Assembly (NCBI RefSeq): GCF_033170385.1
Contig: NZ_CP126170.1
Location: forward strand, 768,001 to 832,000
Direction: 5' to 3'
DNA length: 64,000 nucleotides
Origin: Xanthomonas rydalmerensis
GTDB taxonomy: Bacteria; Pseudomonadota; Gammaproteobacteria; Xanthomonadales; Xanthomonadaceae
Shown: positions 32,720-40,142 of the stretch, one piece after another
Numbering within the stretch: the stretch's first letter is position 1
Layout: every line of letters starts with the position of its first letter
The notes under the pieces: generated by a model
Database searches by the model: none
What the model was told of the DNA's origin: nothing
What the model saw: only the letters and a program-made list of their open reading frames with translations
Made by a program: the position numbers and the translations under genes

Positions 32720-33607
32720 CTATGTGTTGAGCTGCGGAATCTGCGAGAACGCCTCGGCGATGAAGTCCATGAAAACAGCGGCGCGCTTCGGGAGCAGGCG
32801 ATTGGCCGCGTAGACGATGTGCATGGGCACGGAGGGGGCGGCGTAGGCGTCGAGCACGGTCTGGAGCCGTCCGGACTTCAGGCCGTCCTCGAACAGCCAC
32901 TCCGGGCCGATGCCGATGCCGAGGCCGGCGCTGACGGACGCGCGCGAGGCTTCGGGGGAATTGACGCGGATGCGGCCGCTGACGGGAATCTCCAAGTCCT
33001 TGAAGCGCCAGGTGGCGCCGGAGGCGAGCAGCGTGTAGAGCACGCACTCGTGATGGACCAGGTCCTGCGGTACCTGGGGGACGCCGCGCCTGGCCAGATA
33101 GTCGGTGCTGGCGACGCACACGCGCTTGAAGGCGCCGATGCGCCGTGCGCGCAGCGCGCTGCTCTCCAGGTGGCCGATGCGGATGGCCAACTCGGCGCCT
33201 TCGTCGAGCAGGTTGACGAAGCGGTCGTTGATCTGCAGGTCCAGTTGCATGTCCGGAAAGCGCTGCAGGAAGCCGGGAACGAGGGGCATGAAGTAGGTGT
33301 GCGACAACGCCGTGGGGCATGCCACGCGCAGCAGCCCTGTCGGCTTGACGTCCGCGCGCAGGGAGGTCTCGGACTCGTCCACCGCGTCGAGGATGCGGCG
33401 GACCTCGGCATAGTAGCGCTCGCCCTCCGGGGTCAGGGCGAGCTTGCGGGTGGAGCGGTGCAACAGGCGCGTGCGCAGGTGGTCCTCCAGCGCGGCGACG
33501 TGGCGGCTGACATTGGGTTGGCCGATGCCCAGGTCGCGGCCGGCGGCGGAAAAGCTACCGGTCTCCACGGCGTGGGCAAAGCAGGTCATCAGCAGGAAGC
33601 GGTCCAT
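32720..33607 (-). CDS. LysR-family transcriptional regulator
   Basis: 295 residues. The N-terminal winged helix-turn-helix is clear (CFAHAVETGSFSAAGRDLGI, then VSRHVAALEDHLRTRLLHRS), followed by the co-inducer domain with LLRVACPTALSHTYFMPLV and GLGIGIGPEWLFEDGLKSG. It resembles the CrgA/DmlR-type subgroup. It is divergent from the SDR gene at 33746, with a nested palindrome between them, so it most likely controls the SDR-GST pair. The gene lies inside the segment that interrupts the older TetR/oxidoreductase pair. Confidence 0.92.
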   Translation of the reverse strand: MDRFLLMTCFAHAVETGSFSAAGRDLGIGQPNVSRHVAALEDHLRTRLLHRSTRKLALTPEGERYYAEVRRILDAVDESETSLRADVKPTGLLRVACPTALSHTYFMPLVPGFLQRFPDMQLDLQINDRFVNLLDEGAELAIRIGHLESSALRARRIGAFKRVCVASTDYLARRGVPQVPQDLVHHECVLYTLLASGATWRFKDLEIPVSGRIRVNSPEASRASVSAGLGIGIGPEWLFEDGLKSGRLQTVLDAYAAPSVPMHIVYAANRLLPKRAAVFMDFIAEAFSQIPQLNT

Positions 33608-33622
33608 GGTCTGCTCTTAATC

Positions 33623-33652
33623 ATGCGCAATCAGCATGAATGCTATGCGCAT
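33623..33652. promoter_or_regulatory. nested palindrome in the LysR-SDR divergent promoter
   Basis: The outer arms ATGCGCA (33623-33629) and TGCGCAT (33646-33652) enclose AGCAT-GA-ATGCT (33633-33644). The two palindromes share nearly the same centre. This fits a LysR-type binding region controlling both directions. Confidence 0.55.
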
Positions 33653-33745
33653 CCGTCGGCTTATGGCAACGGCGGCATAGGCGCATGCTGCGTCTCCATC
33701 GAGGGCCGACCAACGTGGCCGACCCACCACAACTAGGAGCACACC

Positions 33746-34492
33746 ATGTCCCGTCTAGCAGGCAAGCGCACCCTCATCACCGGCGGCACCAGCGGCATCG
33801 GCCTGGAAACGGCCCGGCAGTTTCTCGCCGAGGGCGCGCGCGTCATCGTCACCGGGGTGAACCCCGACTCCATCGCCAAGGCCAAGGCCGCGCTCGGCGA
33901 AGAGGTGTTGGTGCTGCGCGCTGACTCGGCCAGCGTCGCGGCGCAGAAGGAACTGGCGCAGACGATCGGCGCGCACTTCGGGCAGCTCGATATCGCGTTC
34001 CTCAACGCGGGCGTGTCGGTCTGGGCGCCGGCCGAAAGCTGGACCGAGGAGGCGTTCGATGCGTCCTTCGCCATCAACGTCAAGGGCCCGTACTTCCTCG
34101 TCCAGGCGCTGCTGCCGGTGTTCGCCGCGCCGGCCTCGGTGGTGTTCAACGCCTCGGTCAACGTCCACGTGGGCATGCCGAACTCGTCGGTGTACGGCGC
34201 GACCAAGGCGGCGTTGTTGAACATGACAAAGACCCTCTCGAGCGAGTTGCTCGGACGCGGCATCCGCTTCAATGCCGTCAGCCCCGGCCCGGTGGAGACG
34301 CCGCTGTACGACAAGCTGGGCATTCCCGAGGCGTACCGCGAGCAGGTCAACAAGGACATTGCCGCGAGCATCCCGATGGGCCGCTTCGGGACGCCGGAGG
34401 AAATCGCCAAGGCGGTGGTGTACCTGGCCTCCGACGAGTCGCGCTGGACGGTGGGAGCGGAACTCATCGTCGACGGCGGGCGCACGCTGTGA
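33746..34492 (+). CDS. SDR-family NAD(P)-dependent oxidoreductase
   Basis: 248 residues, the classical short-chain dehydrogenase length. The cofactor loop is TLITGGTSGIGLETARQF, with Asn-Ala-Gly in FLNAGVS (about residue 88). The catalytic Ser/Tyr/Lys set is found in VVFNASVNVHVGMPNSSVYGATKAA, split here as NASVNVHVG and SSVYGATKAAL, plus the C-terminal VSPGPVETPLYDKLG and AELIVDGGRTL. The substrate is unknown. A GGAG-type ribosome site lies just upstream. It is divergent from LysR and followed after 88 bases by a GST gene, a pairing often seen in LysR-controlled detoxification cassettes. Confidence 0.92.
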   Translation: MSRLAGKRTLITGGTSGIGLETARQFLAEGARVIVTGVNPDSIAKAKAALGEEVLVLRADSASVAAQKELAQTIGAHFGQLDIAFLNAGVSVWAPAESWTEEAFDASFAINVKGPYFLVQALLPVFAAPASVVFNASVNVHVGMPNSSVYGATKAALLNMTKTLSSELLGRGIRFNAVSPGPVETPLYDKLGIPEAYREQVNKDIAASIPMGRFGTPEEIAKAVVYLASDESRWTVGAELIVDGGRTL

Positions 34493-34580
34493 TCGCGGCG
34501 GTCACCGATCGCCGGCAAGCCTGGCCGGGCGCGCTGCGCCTGGCCGGGTCGCCCCCTCTCTGTTGCCTGCAGAGATCGTT

Positions 34581-35264
34581 ATGTCGCTTCCTTCCTTGAA
34601 ACTCGTCAGTCATCCGCTGTGTCCGTTCGTGCAGCGCGCGGCGATCGTTCTGCTCGAAAAGGGCGTGGCGTTCGAGCGTGTGCAGGTGGATCTGGCCGCC
34701 AAGCCGGAGTGGTTCCTGGCACTGTCGCCGACCGGCAAGGTGCCGCTACTGCAGGTCCGGCTGCCGGGCGGCCCGGAAGTAGTCTTGTTCGAAAGCATGG
34801 CTATCTGCGAATACCTGGAAGAAACGCAGCCGGGCGCTCCGATGTTCTCGGGAGACCCGCTGGCGCGCGCCCAGCAGCGCGCCTGGGTGGAGTTCGGGAC
34901 GGCAGCGCTCGGCGACGCGTGGCAGTTCCTCAACGCCAAGGATGCCGCGACCGCCGACGCCGCGCGCGCCGCGTTCCGCGACAAGTTGCTGCGGCTGGAA
35001 CGCCAACTGCACGACGGGCCGTATTCTATGGGACCGGCGTTTTGCATGGTCGATGCGGCGTTCGCGCCAGTCTTCCGCTATTTCGACGTGCTGCGCGCGC
35101 CGGTTTCGCGGTCGGTCTTCGAAGGCCTGCCGCGGGTCTCCTCCTGGCGGGCAGCGCTCGCGGACAGGCCGAGCGTCGTCTCCGCGGTGCCGGACGATTA
35201 CGCCGACCGATTCCAGCGGCATCTCGTGGCCCAGCACGCCTTGCTCGCGGGCGCGCTGCGCTGA
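34581..35264 (+). CDS. glutathione S-transferase family protein
   Basis: 227 residues from ATG 34581. The thioredoxin-like N-terminal domain starts LKLVSHPLCPFVQRAAIVLL, with CPF as the active-site motif found in omega/beta-like GSTs. It continues with FLALSPTGKVPLLQV (cis-Pro) and VLFESMAICEYLEET (the conserved ES-xx-I-xx-YL glutathione-binding motif). An all-helical C-terminal domain follows. It likely conjugates or reduces small electrophiles with glutathione in the cytosol. It is the second gene after the SDR and probably part of the same LysR-controlled unit. Confidence 0.9.
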   Translation: MSLPSLKLVSHPLCPFVQRAAIVLLEKGVAFERVQVDLAAKPEWFLALSPTGKVPLLQVRLPGGPEVVLFESMAICEYLEETQPGAPMFSGDPLARAQQRAWVEFGTAALGDAWQFLNAKDAATADAARAAFRDKLLRLERQLHDGPYSMGPAFCMVDAAFAPVFRYFDVLRAPVSRSVFEGLPRVSSWRAALADRPSVVSAVPDDYADRFQRHLVAQHALLAGALR

Positions 35265-35489
35265 GGATGTCTTGCGCGCGGCGCTGTAGGCGCGTCTTTA
35301 CCCCCGTTGTCGGCACCGGGCTGTCGGATCGGCCGCTGGCTGCCGATCAGCGGCGCAGCAATCAGTGCTATCACGCCGTGATCGCTGCGCAACCAGGCAA
35401 GCAGAGCCGCCCACTAAGTCACGACAGCGGCGGACGAAGGCCGGTCGCCACCGGGCGGTGACGGTGCGCTGGCAGGGTACGACGCGCTC

Positions 35490-35810
35490 CGGCGAGGTCG
35501 ATGCGCCGCTGGATGCAATCGGCGGCTCTGGCGCCGGCAGGTTCCTGCGTACGCATACATGCGGCGGCGCGCCGTTACCCATCTTTCCGCTCGGCTTCGA
35601 TGGACGACCCTGCGGCGGCGCGCCGGGCGTGACGGTGCCACCTCCACGTGCGCTCCTGCGGCGCGCAACTCGGCGCACTCGCGGCACTGCTGGATGCGAG
35701 CACGGTGCGCGTGGTCATCGACAGCACCTTCGCGTTGCCGCAGGCGCACAGGCGTACGACCGCGCGGAGCAAGGACATATCCAGGGCAGATCGTGATGAC
35801 GGCCGAATAG
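35490..35810 (+). pseudogene. zinc-type oxidoreductase remnant (C-terminal ~105 residues, frameshifted)
   Basis: The DNA matches the 3' end of the oxidoreductase gene at 38120 (from about 38839 to its stop). Shared segments in changing frames include GGSGAGRFL, PIFPLGFDG, then AQLGALAALLDASTVRV and IDSTFALPQA, and finally GQIVMTAE before the stop. Several indels shift the frame, so no functional protein remains. The first ~240 residues are missing. It is the partner of the truncated TetR at 32088: in the intact pair, TetR and oxidoreductase are divergent neighbours, and the same orientation is kept here with about 2.85 kb inserted between. Flanking sequence (35265-35489 and 35811-36024) shows no gene. 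Confidence 0.85.
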
Positions 35811-36024
35811 AGAGGCGCGTCGGGCCGTCAGCGCCCGCATTCATTTCTGGCCAGTGGTGCGGGCGCCGACTGCAATGGCGATGCTGTACGAGACCCGGTG
35901 AGAGATCGGTTCGCCGATGCAATGCGCGCGAACGGATGGGTTGTGTCGCGGCGCATTCGCAACCAGCGGTGTGCGGTTCGGCAGGGGCTATCGACCCACG
36001 CCGAACCAGGCGTAGCATCACCGC

Positions 36025-36855
36025 ATGGCTTCGGTTCATCGGCTTCCCATTCCGGCGTTGCGCGGCCTAGTCGCCTCGGTCTGGGCGCACGACCCTGCGA
36101 CCGGCCCGTCGGTGGTGCGGGCGCTTGCGCGCGAGCACGTGCTGCCGACCGGGGCCACGCATATCGCGGTGCGCGTTGGCGGCGCGCCGCTGCAGGTCTT
36201 CGACCATGCGGCCGACTTGTGCGGCCATCGCCTGGGCCATGCGGTGGCCGGTGGCGTGCGCACGGAGTACCACGTGCGCGATGTCTCGCAACCGTCGGTC
36301 TCGGTCGGCGCCATGCTGCGGCCCGGGGCGGCCGCGGTTCTGCTCGGCGTACCCGAATCCGCGCTGGCGGGGCACCACACGCCGCTGGAGTGTCTGGTGC
36401 CTGCCGGCGAGGTCGATGCGCTGCTGGCGGCGCTGCATGCCTGCCATGACGGCCCGGCGCGGCTCGCGGTCTTCGAGCGCTGGCTGGCCGGGCGTGCCGG
36501 TGGCCGGCCTGCGGCGCTGCACCCGGCGCTGGCGGGCGTTGTGCTGCGTCCCTGGCATCCAGGCATGCGCGTGGAGGCGATGGTGCGCGCCAGCGGGTTG
36601 AGCCATCGGCATTGCATTGCGTTATTTCGCCAGGCGACGGGGCTGGCGCCGAACGAGTGGTTGCGGCTGCAGCGCTTCTCGCATGCGCTCGCACTGGCCT
36701 GCGACGGGGCGCTGGGCTGGGCCGAGATCGCGGCCGCCAGTGATTTCGCGGACCAGGCGCACCTGGCGAACACCTTTCGCGCCGTGGCCGGGGTGACGCC
36801 GTCCGCCTGGCGACTGCGGGCTGACCCCGCCGCGCCGCGCCACGTGCCGCGCTGA
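36025..36855 (+). CDS. AraC-family transcriptional regulator
   Basis: 276 residues. The N-terminal half resembles DUF6597/AraC effector domains (LRGLVASVWAHDP, LPTGATHIAVRVGGAPL, FLLGVPESAL-like stretch). The C-terminal ~100 residues hold the two helix-turn-helix motifs: RVEAMVRASGLSHRHCIALF, then RQATGLAPNEWLRLQRFSHA and IAAASDFADQAHLANTFRAV with AGVTPSAWR. This type often controls a nearby enzyme; the VOC protein 82 bases downstream is the likely target or operon partner. The effector is unknown. Confidence 0.88.
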   Translation: MASVHRLPIPALRGLVASVWAHDPATGPSVVRALAREHVLPTGATHIAVRVGGAPLQVFDHAADLCGHRLGHAVAGGVRTEYHVRDVSQPSVSVGAMLRPGAAAVLLGVPESALAGHHTPLECLVPAGEVDALLAALHACHDGPARLAVFERWLAGRAGGRPAALHPALAGVVLRPWHPGMRVEAMVRASGLSHRHCIALFRQATGLAPNEWLRLQRFSHALALACDGALGWAEIAAASDFADQAHLANTFRAVAGVTPSAWRLRADPAAPRHVPR

Positions 36856-36937
36856 CCGCGGCGCGGGTCAAATGGCTACAAGACGCCGCGCGCGCCGGCA
36901 CCCAGAATGGAGCGCATCGTCCACCTCAGGAGTCGCC

Positions 36938-37387
36938 ATGGCCATCCACGAGCTCTATGCCTATCTGTGCGTCCGCGATGCCGCCGCGGCGATGGCGTTC
37001 TACGCCCGCGCGTTCGGCGCGCGCGAACTGTTCCGCCTCACCGAGCCCGATGGCCGCATCGGCCATGCCGAGGTGGATCTCGACGGGCACACGCTGATGC
37101 TGTCGGAAGAGTATCCAGGGATGGGGGTGCGCAGCCCGGAACATCTAGGCGCCACCCCGGTCACGCTGCACCTGCATGTAGACGATGCCGACGCGCTGGT
37201 GGCGCACGCGGTGGCCGCGGGTGCCACGCTCGAGCGCGGCATGCAGGACCACTTCTACGGCGAGCGCTCGGGGACGGTGCGTGATCCGTTCGGCCACCGC
37301 TGGCTGATCGGCCATGCGATCGAGACGGTGACGCCGGAGGAAATGCAGCAGCGCTACACCGCGCTGTTCGCCGCGCCGAAAGCCTGA
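36938..37387 (+). CDS. VOC-family (glyoxalase/PhnB-like) protein
   Basis: 149 residues from ATG 36938, preceded by CAGGAG at good spacing. The two beta-alpha-beta-beta-beta modules of the vicinal-oxygen-chelate fold are seen: LYAYLCVRDAAAAMAFYARA with FGARELFRLTEPDGRIGHAE, and VTLHLHVDDADALVAHAVAA with DPFGHRWLIGHAIE at the end. The H/E metal-binding pattern is like PhnB/YdhR relatives. Possible roles are metal-dependent small-molecule binding or resistance; the substrate is unknown. It probably shares a transcript with the AraC gene. Confidence 0.88.
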   Translation: MAIHELYAYLCVRDAAAAMAFYARAFGARELFRLTEPDGRIGHAEVDLDGHTLMLSEEYPGMGVRSPEHLGATPVTLHLHVDDADALVAHAVAAGATLERGMQDHFYGERSGTVRDPFGHRWLIGHAIETVTPEEMQQRYTALFAAPKA

Positions 37388-37470
37388 TCGTCTCTGCCGC
37401 GCGGCATCGGTTCTCGCTGCGGCGATAAATGCGAAGAAGTCGAGGGCGTGGAGTCGGCGCTCGGCGTGGC

Positions 37471-38055
37471 TTACCGCTTCCGAGCCGTTGGCTTCGCCGC
37501 AGACGATGTGGGCTGCGCAAGGATCGCGCCAGTCACCAGCTCGAACAGCCGCTCCGACCGCTGCGCATGCGAGGGCTGTTCCCGCAGCCAGGCCAGCGCC
37601 GCGATCAGGTCGAACAACTCGTCGCCGTCCATGTCGGCGCGGGCCTTGCCATCCGCCTGTGCCCGCGCCAGCAGCGCGGCACCCGCGGCGCGCAGCTGCA
37701 CGCAGGAGGCGTGCAGCGCGGAGGACTCGTCTTCGATGGCGGACATCATCGGGGCGAGGATGCCGCGCTGGCGATGGGTGAAGGCGATGATCTCCTCAAG
37801 CCAGGCCAGCAGTGCCTGGTCCGAGGCAGCTGACGTGCACAAGGCGTCGGCCTTGCCCGCCAGGTCCTCGAAGTCGTTGCGCAGCAGTGCTTCGAGCAGG
37901 GCTTCGCGGGTGGGGAAGTGGCGGTACAAGGTGCCCAGGCCGACTTCGGCGCGGCGCGCGATGTCGCGCAAGGAGGCGTCTGCGCCGGCTTCGGACAAGG
38001 CCTTGCGGGCCACGTCCAGCAGGCGTTGGTAGTTTTTCTGGGCGTCGGCGCGCAT
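37471..38055 (-). CDS. TetR-family transcriptional regulator (intact copy)
   Basis: 194 residues from ATG 38055 (MRADAQKNYQRLLDVARKAL). The helix-turn-helix is DIARRAEVGLGTLYRHFP, and the C-terminal domain is the SbtR-like type (WLEEIIAFTHRQRGILAP, DGDELFDLIAALAWLREQPS). The copy at 32088 differs mainly by losing the start. It is divergent from the oxidoreductase at 38120. A perfect 9-bp inverted repeat lies 21 bases upstream of its ATG, so it most likely represses both genes. Confidence 0.92.
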   Translation of the reverse strand: MRADAQKNYQRLLDVARKALSEAGADASLRDIARRAEVGLGTLYRHFPTREALLEALLRNDFEDLAGKADALCTSAASDQALLAWLEEIIAFTHRQRGILAPMMSAIEDESSALHASCVQLRAAGAALLARAQADGKARADMDGDELFDLIAALAWLREQPSHAQRSERLFELVTGAILAQPTSSAAKPTARKR

Positions 38056-38076
38056 GCTGTCCTTTACAAGGGGAGC

Positions 38077-38100
38077 AGTGCTCCGTATATTCGGAGCACT
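38077..38100. promoter_or_regulatory. TetR operator between regulator and oxidoreductase
   Basis: AGTGCTCCG-TATATT-CGGAGCACT: perfect 9-bp arms with an AT-rich 6-base centre. It lies midway between the divergent start codons at 38055 and 38120. The AT centre may double as a -10 element. Confidence 0.75.
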
Positions 38101-38119
38101 GTTCCGATCAGGATACGCC

Positions 38120-39154
38120 ATGCACAGTTCCGAAGAAACGCCGCGCACCATGAAAGCGGTCCGCCAGCGGGCGTTCGGCGGCCCCGAGGTGCTCCATTAC
38201 GAGGACGCGCCCACGCCCGTGCTGCAGCCGGGCGAGGTGCTGATCCGGGTGCATGCGGTCGGGCTGAACCCGCCCGACCTGTACCTGCGCGAGGGCTACA
38301 GCCGCCTGCCGCCGGAATGGCGGCCGCCGGTGACGTTCCCGCTGATCCTGGGGACGGATGTTTCGGGCGTGATCGCGTCGGTGGCGGAGGATGTTGACGG
38401 GTTTTCGCCAGGCGATGCCGTGTACGCGATGGTGCGCTTTCCGAGCGGCTTGGCCGGTGGCAGCCAGGCGTATGCGCAATACGTCGCCGCCCCTGCGTCC
38501 GAAGTCGCGCTGAAGCCGGCGGAGATCGACCACGTGCACGCCGCGGGCGCGCCGATGTCGCTGCTGACGGCATGGCAGTTCCTGATCGCGCAGGGCCACG
38601 ACGTGGCCAATCCGCTGCAGCCCATGCCGCATGCGCCGGTGCCATTGCAGGGCAAGACCGTGGTGGTCAACGGGGCGGCCGGCGGCGTCGGCCACTTCGC
38701 GCTGCAACTGGCCAGGTGGCAAGGTGCGCGCGTGATCGCGGTCGCTTCCGGCAAGCACGAGGCGTTCGTGCGCGGGTTGGGCGCCGAGACCTTCATCGAC
38801 TACACCAAGACGGCGCCGGAGGACGTGCTGCACGACGTGGACCTGGTGGTGGACGCGGTCGGCGGCGCCGGCGCCGGAAAGTTCCTGCCCACGCTCAAGC
38901 GTGGCGGTGCACTGTTCCCTATTTTCCCGCTCGGCTTCGATGGGCACGATGCGGCGGCGGCGCTGGGCGTGACGGTGTCCACCACGCAGGTGCGCTCCAG
39001 CGGCGCGCAACTCGGCGAACTCGCGGCACTGCTGGATGCGAGTACGGTGCGCGTGGCCATCGACAGCACCTTCGCGCTGTCGCAGGCGCGGCAGGCGCAC
39101 GAGCGTGCGGAGCGTGGGCACGTCCAAGGCAAGATCGTAATGATGGTTGAGTGA
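38120..39154 (+). CDS. zinc-type alcohol dehydrogenase/quinone oxidoreductase family protein
   Basis: 344 residues from ATG 38120; MKAVRQRAFGG at 38150 is another possible start. It has the MDR fold: N-terminal GroES-like domain (VLQPGEVLIRVHAVGLNPPD, LGTDVSGVIASVAEDVDGFS), then Rossmann domain with VVVNGAAGGVGHFALQLA (about 185-203). No structural-zinc cysteines are seen, as in NADPH:quinone reductases. It probably reduces quinones or enones with NADPH. Its TetR partner suggests induction by a small toxic compound. A broken copy of its 3' third is at 35490. Confidence 0.9.
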   Translation: MHSSEETPRTMKAVRQRAFGGPEVLHYEDAPTPVLQPGEVLIRVHAVGLNPPDLYLREGYSRLPPEWRPPVTFPLILGTDVSGVIASVAEDVDGFSPGDAVYAMVRFPSGLAGGSQAYAQYVAAPASEVALKPAEIDHVHAAGAPMSLLTAWQFLIAQGHDVANPLQPMPHAPVPLQGKTVVVNGAAGGVGHFALQLARWQGARVIAVASGKHEAFVRGLGAETFIDYTKTAPEDVLHDVDLVVDAVGGAGAGKFLPTLKRGGALFPIFPLGFDGHDAAAALGVTVSTTQVRSSGAQLGELAALLDASTVRVAIDSTFALSQARQAHERAERGHVQGKIVMMVE

Positions 39155-39239
39155 GACCTGGATCGCGGCGTCGCCGCCGGCATCGAATGGCTCAGCGGCT
39201 CGGCGATGCGTCAACTGCCGAGCCGCGAACCACGTTGCC

Positions 39240-39596
39240 CTAATCGCTACGGGTCGTGGTATTGCCGTAGGAGTCTGTGCTGCTGCGCGTCACGCTTCCG
39301 TCGTCGCCACGGCAGGTTTTGTTGCCGTACGAGTCTGAGGAGCAGCGAACTGTGTTGCCCCGGTCGTCACGGGTCGTGGTATTGCCGTAGGAGTCCGTGC
39401 TGCTGCGCGTCACGCTTCCGTCGTCACCACGGCAGGTTTTGTTGCCGTACGAGTCCGAGGAGCAGCGAATCACGTTGCCCTGGTCGTCACGGGTTGTGGT
39501 ATTGCCGTAGGAGTCTTTGCTGGTGCGCGTCACGCTTCCGTCGTCGCCGCGGCACGTTGTGTTGCCGTACGAGTCCGTAGCGTGTTGTGTCGGCAA
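39240..39596 (-). CDS. DSYGN tandem-repeat protein (start frame-shifted from its signal peptide)
   Basis: 118 codons from TTG 39596, made almost wholly of six 20-residue repeats. Two types alternate: DSYGNTTCRGDDGSVTRSST-like (with Cys) and DSYGNTTTRDDRGNTVRCSS-like. This gives a 40-residue super-repeat, visible as a 120-base DNA repeat. The repeats are hydrophilic and look like a secreted, disulfide-capable or beta-repeat protein. A proper start with a signal peptide lies just upstream (39651) but in another frame: a +1 shift near 39575-39590 is needed to join them. It may therefore be a pseudogene, carry an assembly error, or be phase-variable. I recognise no function. Confidence 0.6.
   Translation of the reverse strand: MPTQHATDSYGNTTCRGDDGSVTRTSKDSYGNTTTRDDQGNVIRCSSDSYGNKTCRGDDGSVTRSSTDSYGNTTTRDDRGNTVRCSSDSYGNKTCRGDDGSVTRSSTDSYGNTTTRSD
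39249..39590. repeat. 60-base tandem repeat (120-base super-repeat)
   Basis: The units share GTATTGCCGTAGGAGTC or GTTTTGTTGCCGTACGAGTC on the plus strand and are coding on the minus strand. They are contiguous and coding, unlike a CRISPR array. Confidence 0.85.
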
Positions 39597-39651
39597 GTGC
39601 GCTCGACGTTGCCAGCAGTCCAGTCAAAAGTGCGAGTGTGGCCATTTTCAT
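39487..39651 (-). pseudogene. signal-peptide fragment, out of frame with the repeat protein
   Basis: ATG 39651 begins MKMATLALLTGLLATSSALA, a textbook signal peptide with an A-L-A cut site. It then reads DTTRYGLVRQHN and runs, in the wrong frame through the first repeat, to TGA at 39487. Skipping one base near the TACGGACTC stretch would join it to DSYGN repeats. Confidence 0.6.
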
Positions 39652-39880
39652 TTGAAACCCCTGTGTGTGGAGCGATCCAGCGCTTGCCAGTGTAGCCGTT
39701 GATCGTCGGTCCGCCAGGGCGATCCATCGCCTTCAATCGCTCCTCGTCGCGTGACGGTTCAGCGTCATCCCTCTTCGTATCCAACGTAACGCGATCGATG
39801 CTGGATCGCGTATCGATCCGCAGACGAACTGTTGCGCAGCAGCATGCAACTCTACAAAAGGCGTGTTACTTCTAGCTCGG

Positions 39881-39894
39881 TTGGATCGATCCAA
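39881..39894. promoter_or_regulatory. perfect palindromic operator, LacI-type
   Basis: TTGGATCGATCCAA, a perfect 14-bp palindrome with central CG, upstream of GH92 gene 2. It is the best copy of a motif also near 17081, 43661 and 49579. Confidence 0.65.
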
Positions 39895-40032
39895 AGCCGT
39901 TGATGCAGCGCATCCTTGGGGGAAACGGCAGGTAGGGATCGCGTGCTGCGAGTTTGCTGACGCCTGCTCTCTGGTCCGCATGCATCTGCGGTCGTGAAGC
40001 GGTGTTGGATGCCGACTTGAGCGGCGATCCCT

Positions 40033-40044
40033 CGGATCGATCCG
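40033..40044. promoter_or_regulatory. second ATCGAT palindrome before GH92 gene 2
   Basis: CGGATCGATCCG, a perfect 12-bp palindrome that shares the GGATCGATCC core of the 39881 site. It lies 98 bases before the ATG at 40143, near where a promoter would lie. Confidence 0.5.
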
Positions 40045-40142
40045 GTCCACGTTGCGTGCCTTCACTGCGCGCCGTTGCCACCGGAAGTGCGTGACGCCAC
40101 GCGTCGCGGCACAGCCGACCGAGAGAGTTTGGGGAGCCTGCC

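Larger units (their letters stand above)
39652..40142. other. regulatory intergenic region before GH92 gene 2
   Basis: About 490 bases without a gene, of mixed composition. It holds two ATCGAT-centred palindromes, at 39881 and 40033 (listed separately), and several other GATC-rich stretches (39791-39820). A long 5' leader or several regulator sites are likely. Confidence 0.5.

Noticed and set aside
39206..39580. Plus-strand Cys/Arg-rich repeat protein opposite the DSYGN repeats
   Set aside because: Its repeats simply mirror the coding repeats on the other strand; composition is unnatural and there is no start context.
39249..39590. CRISPR array suspected from regular repeats
   Set aside because: Units are contiguous, lack unique spacers, are coding on the minus strand, and no cas gene is present.
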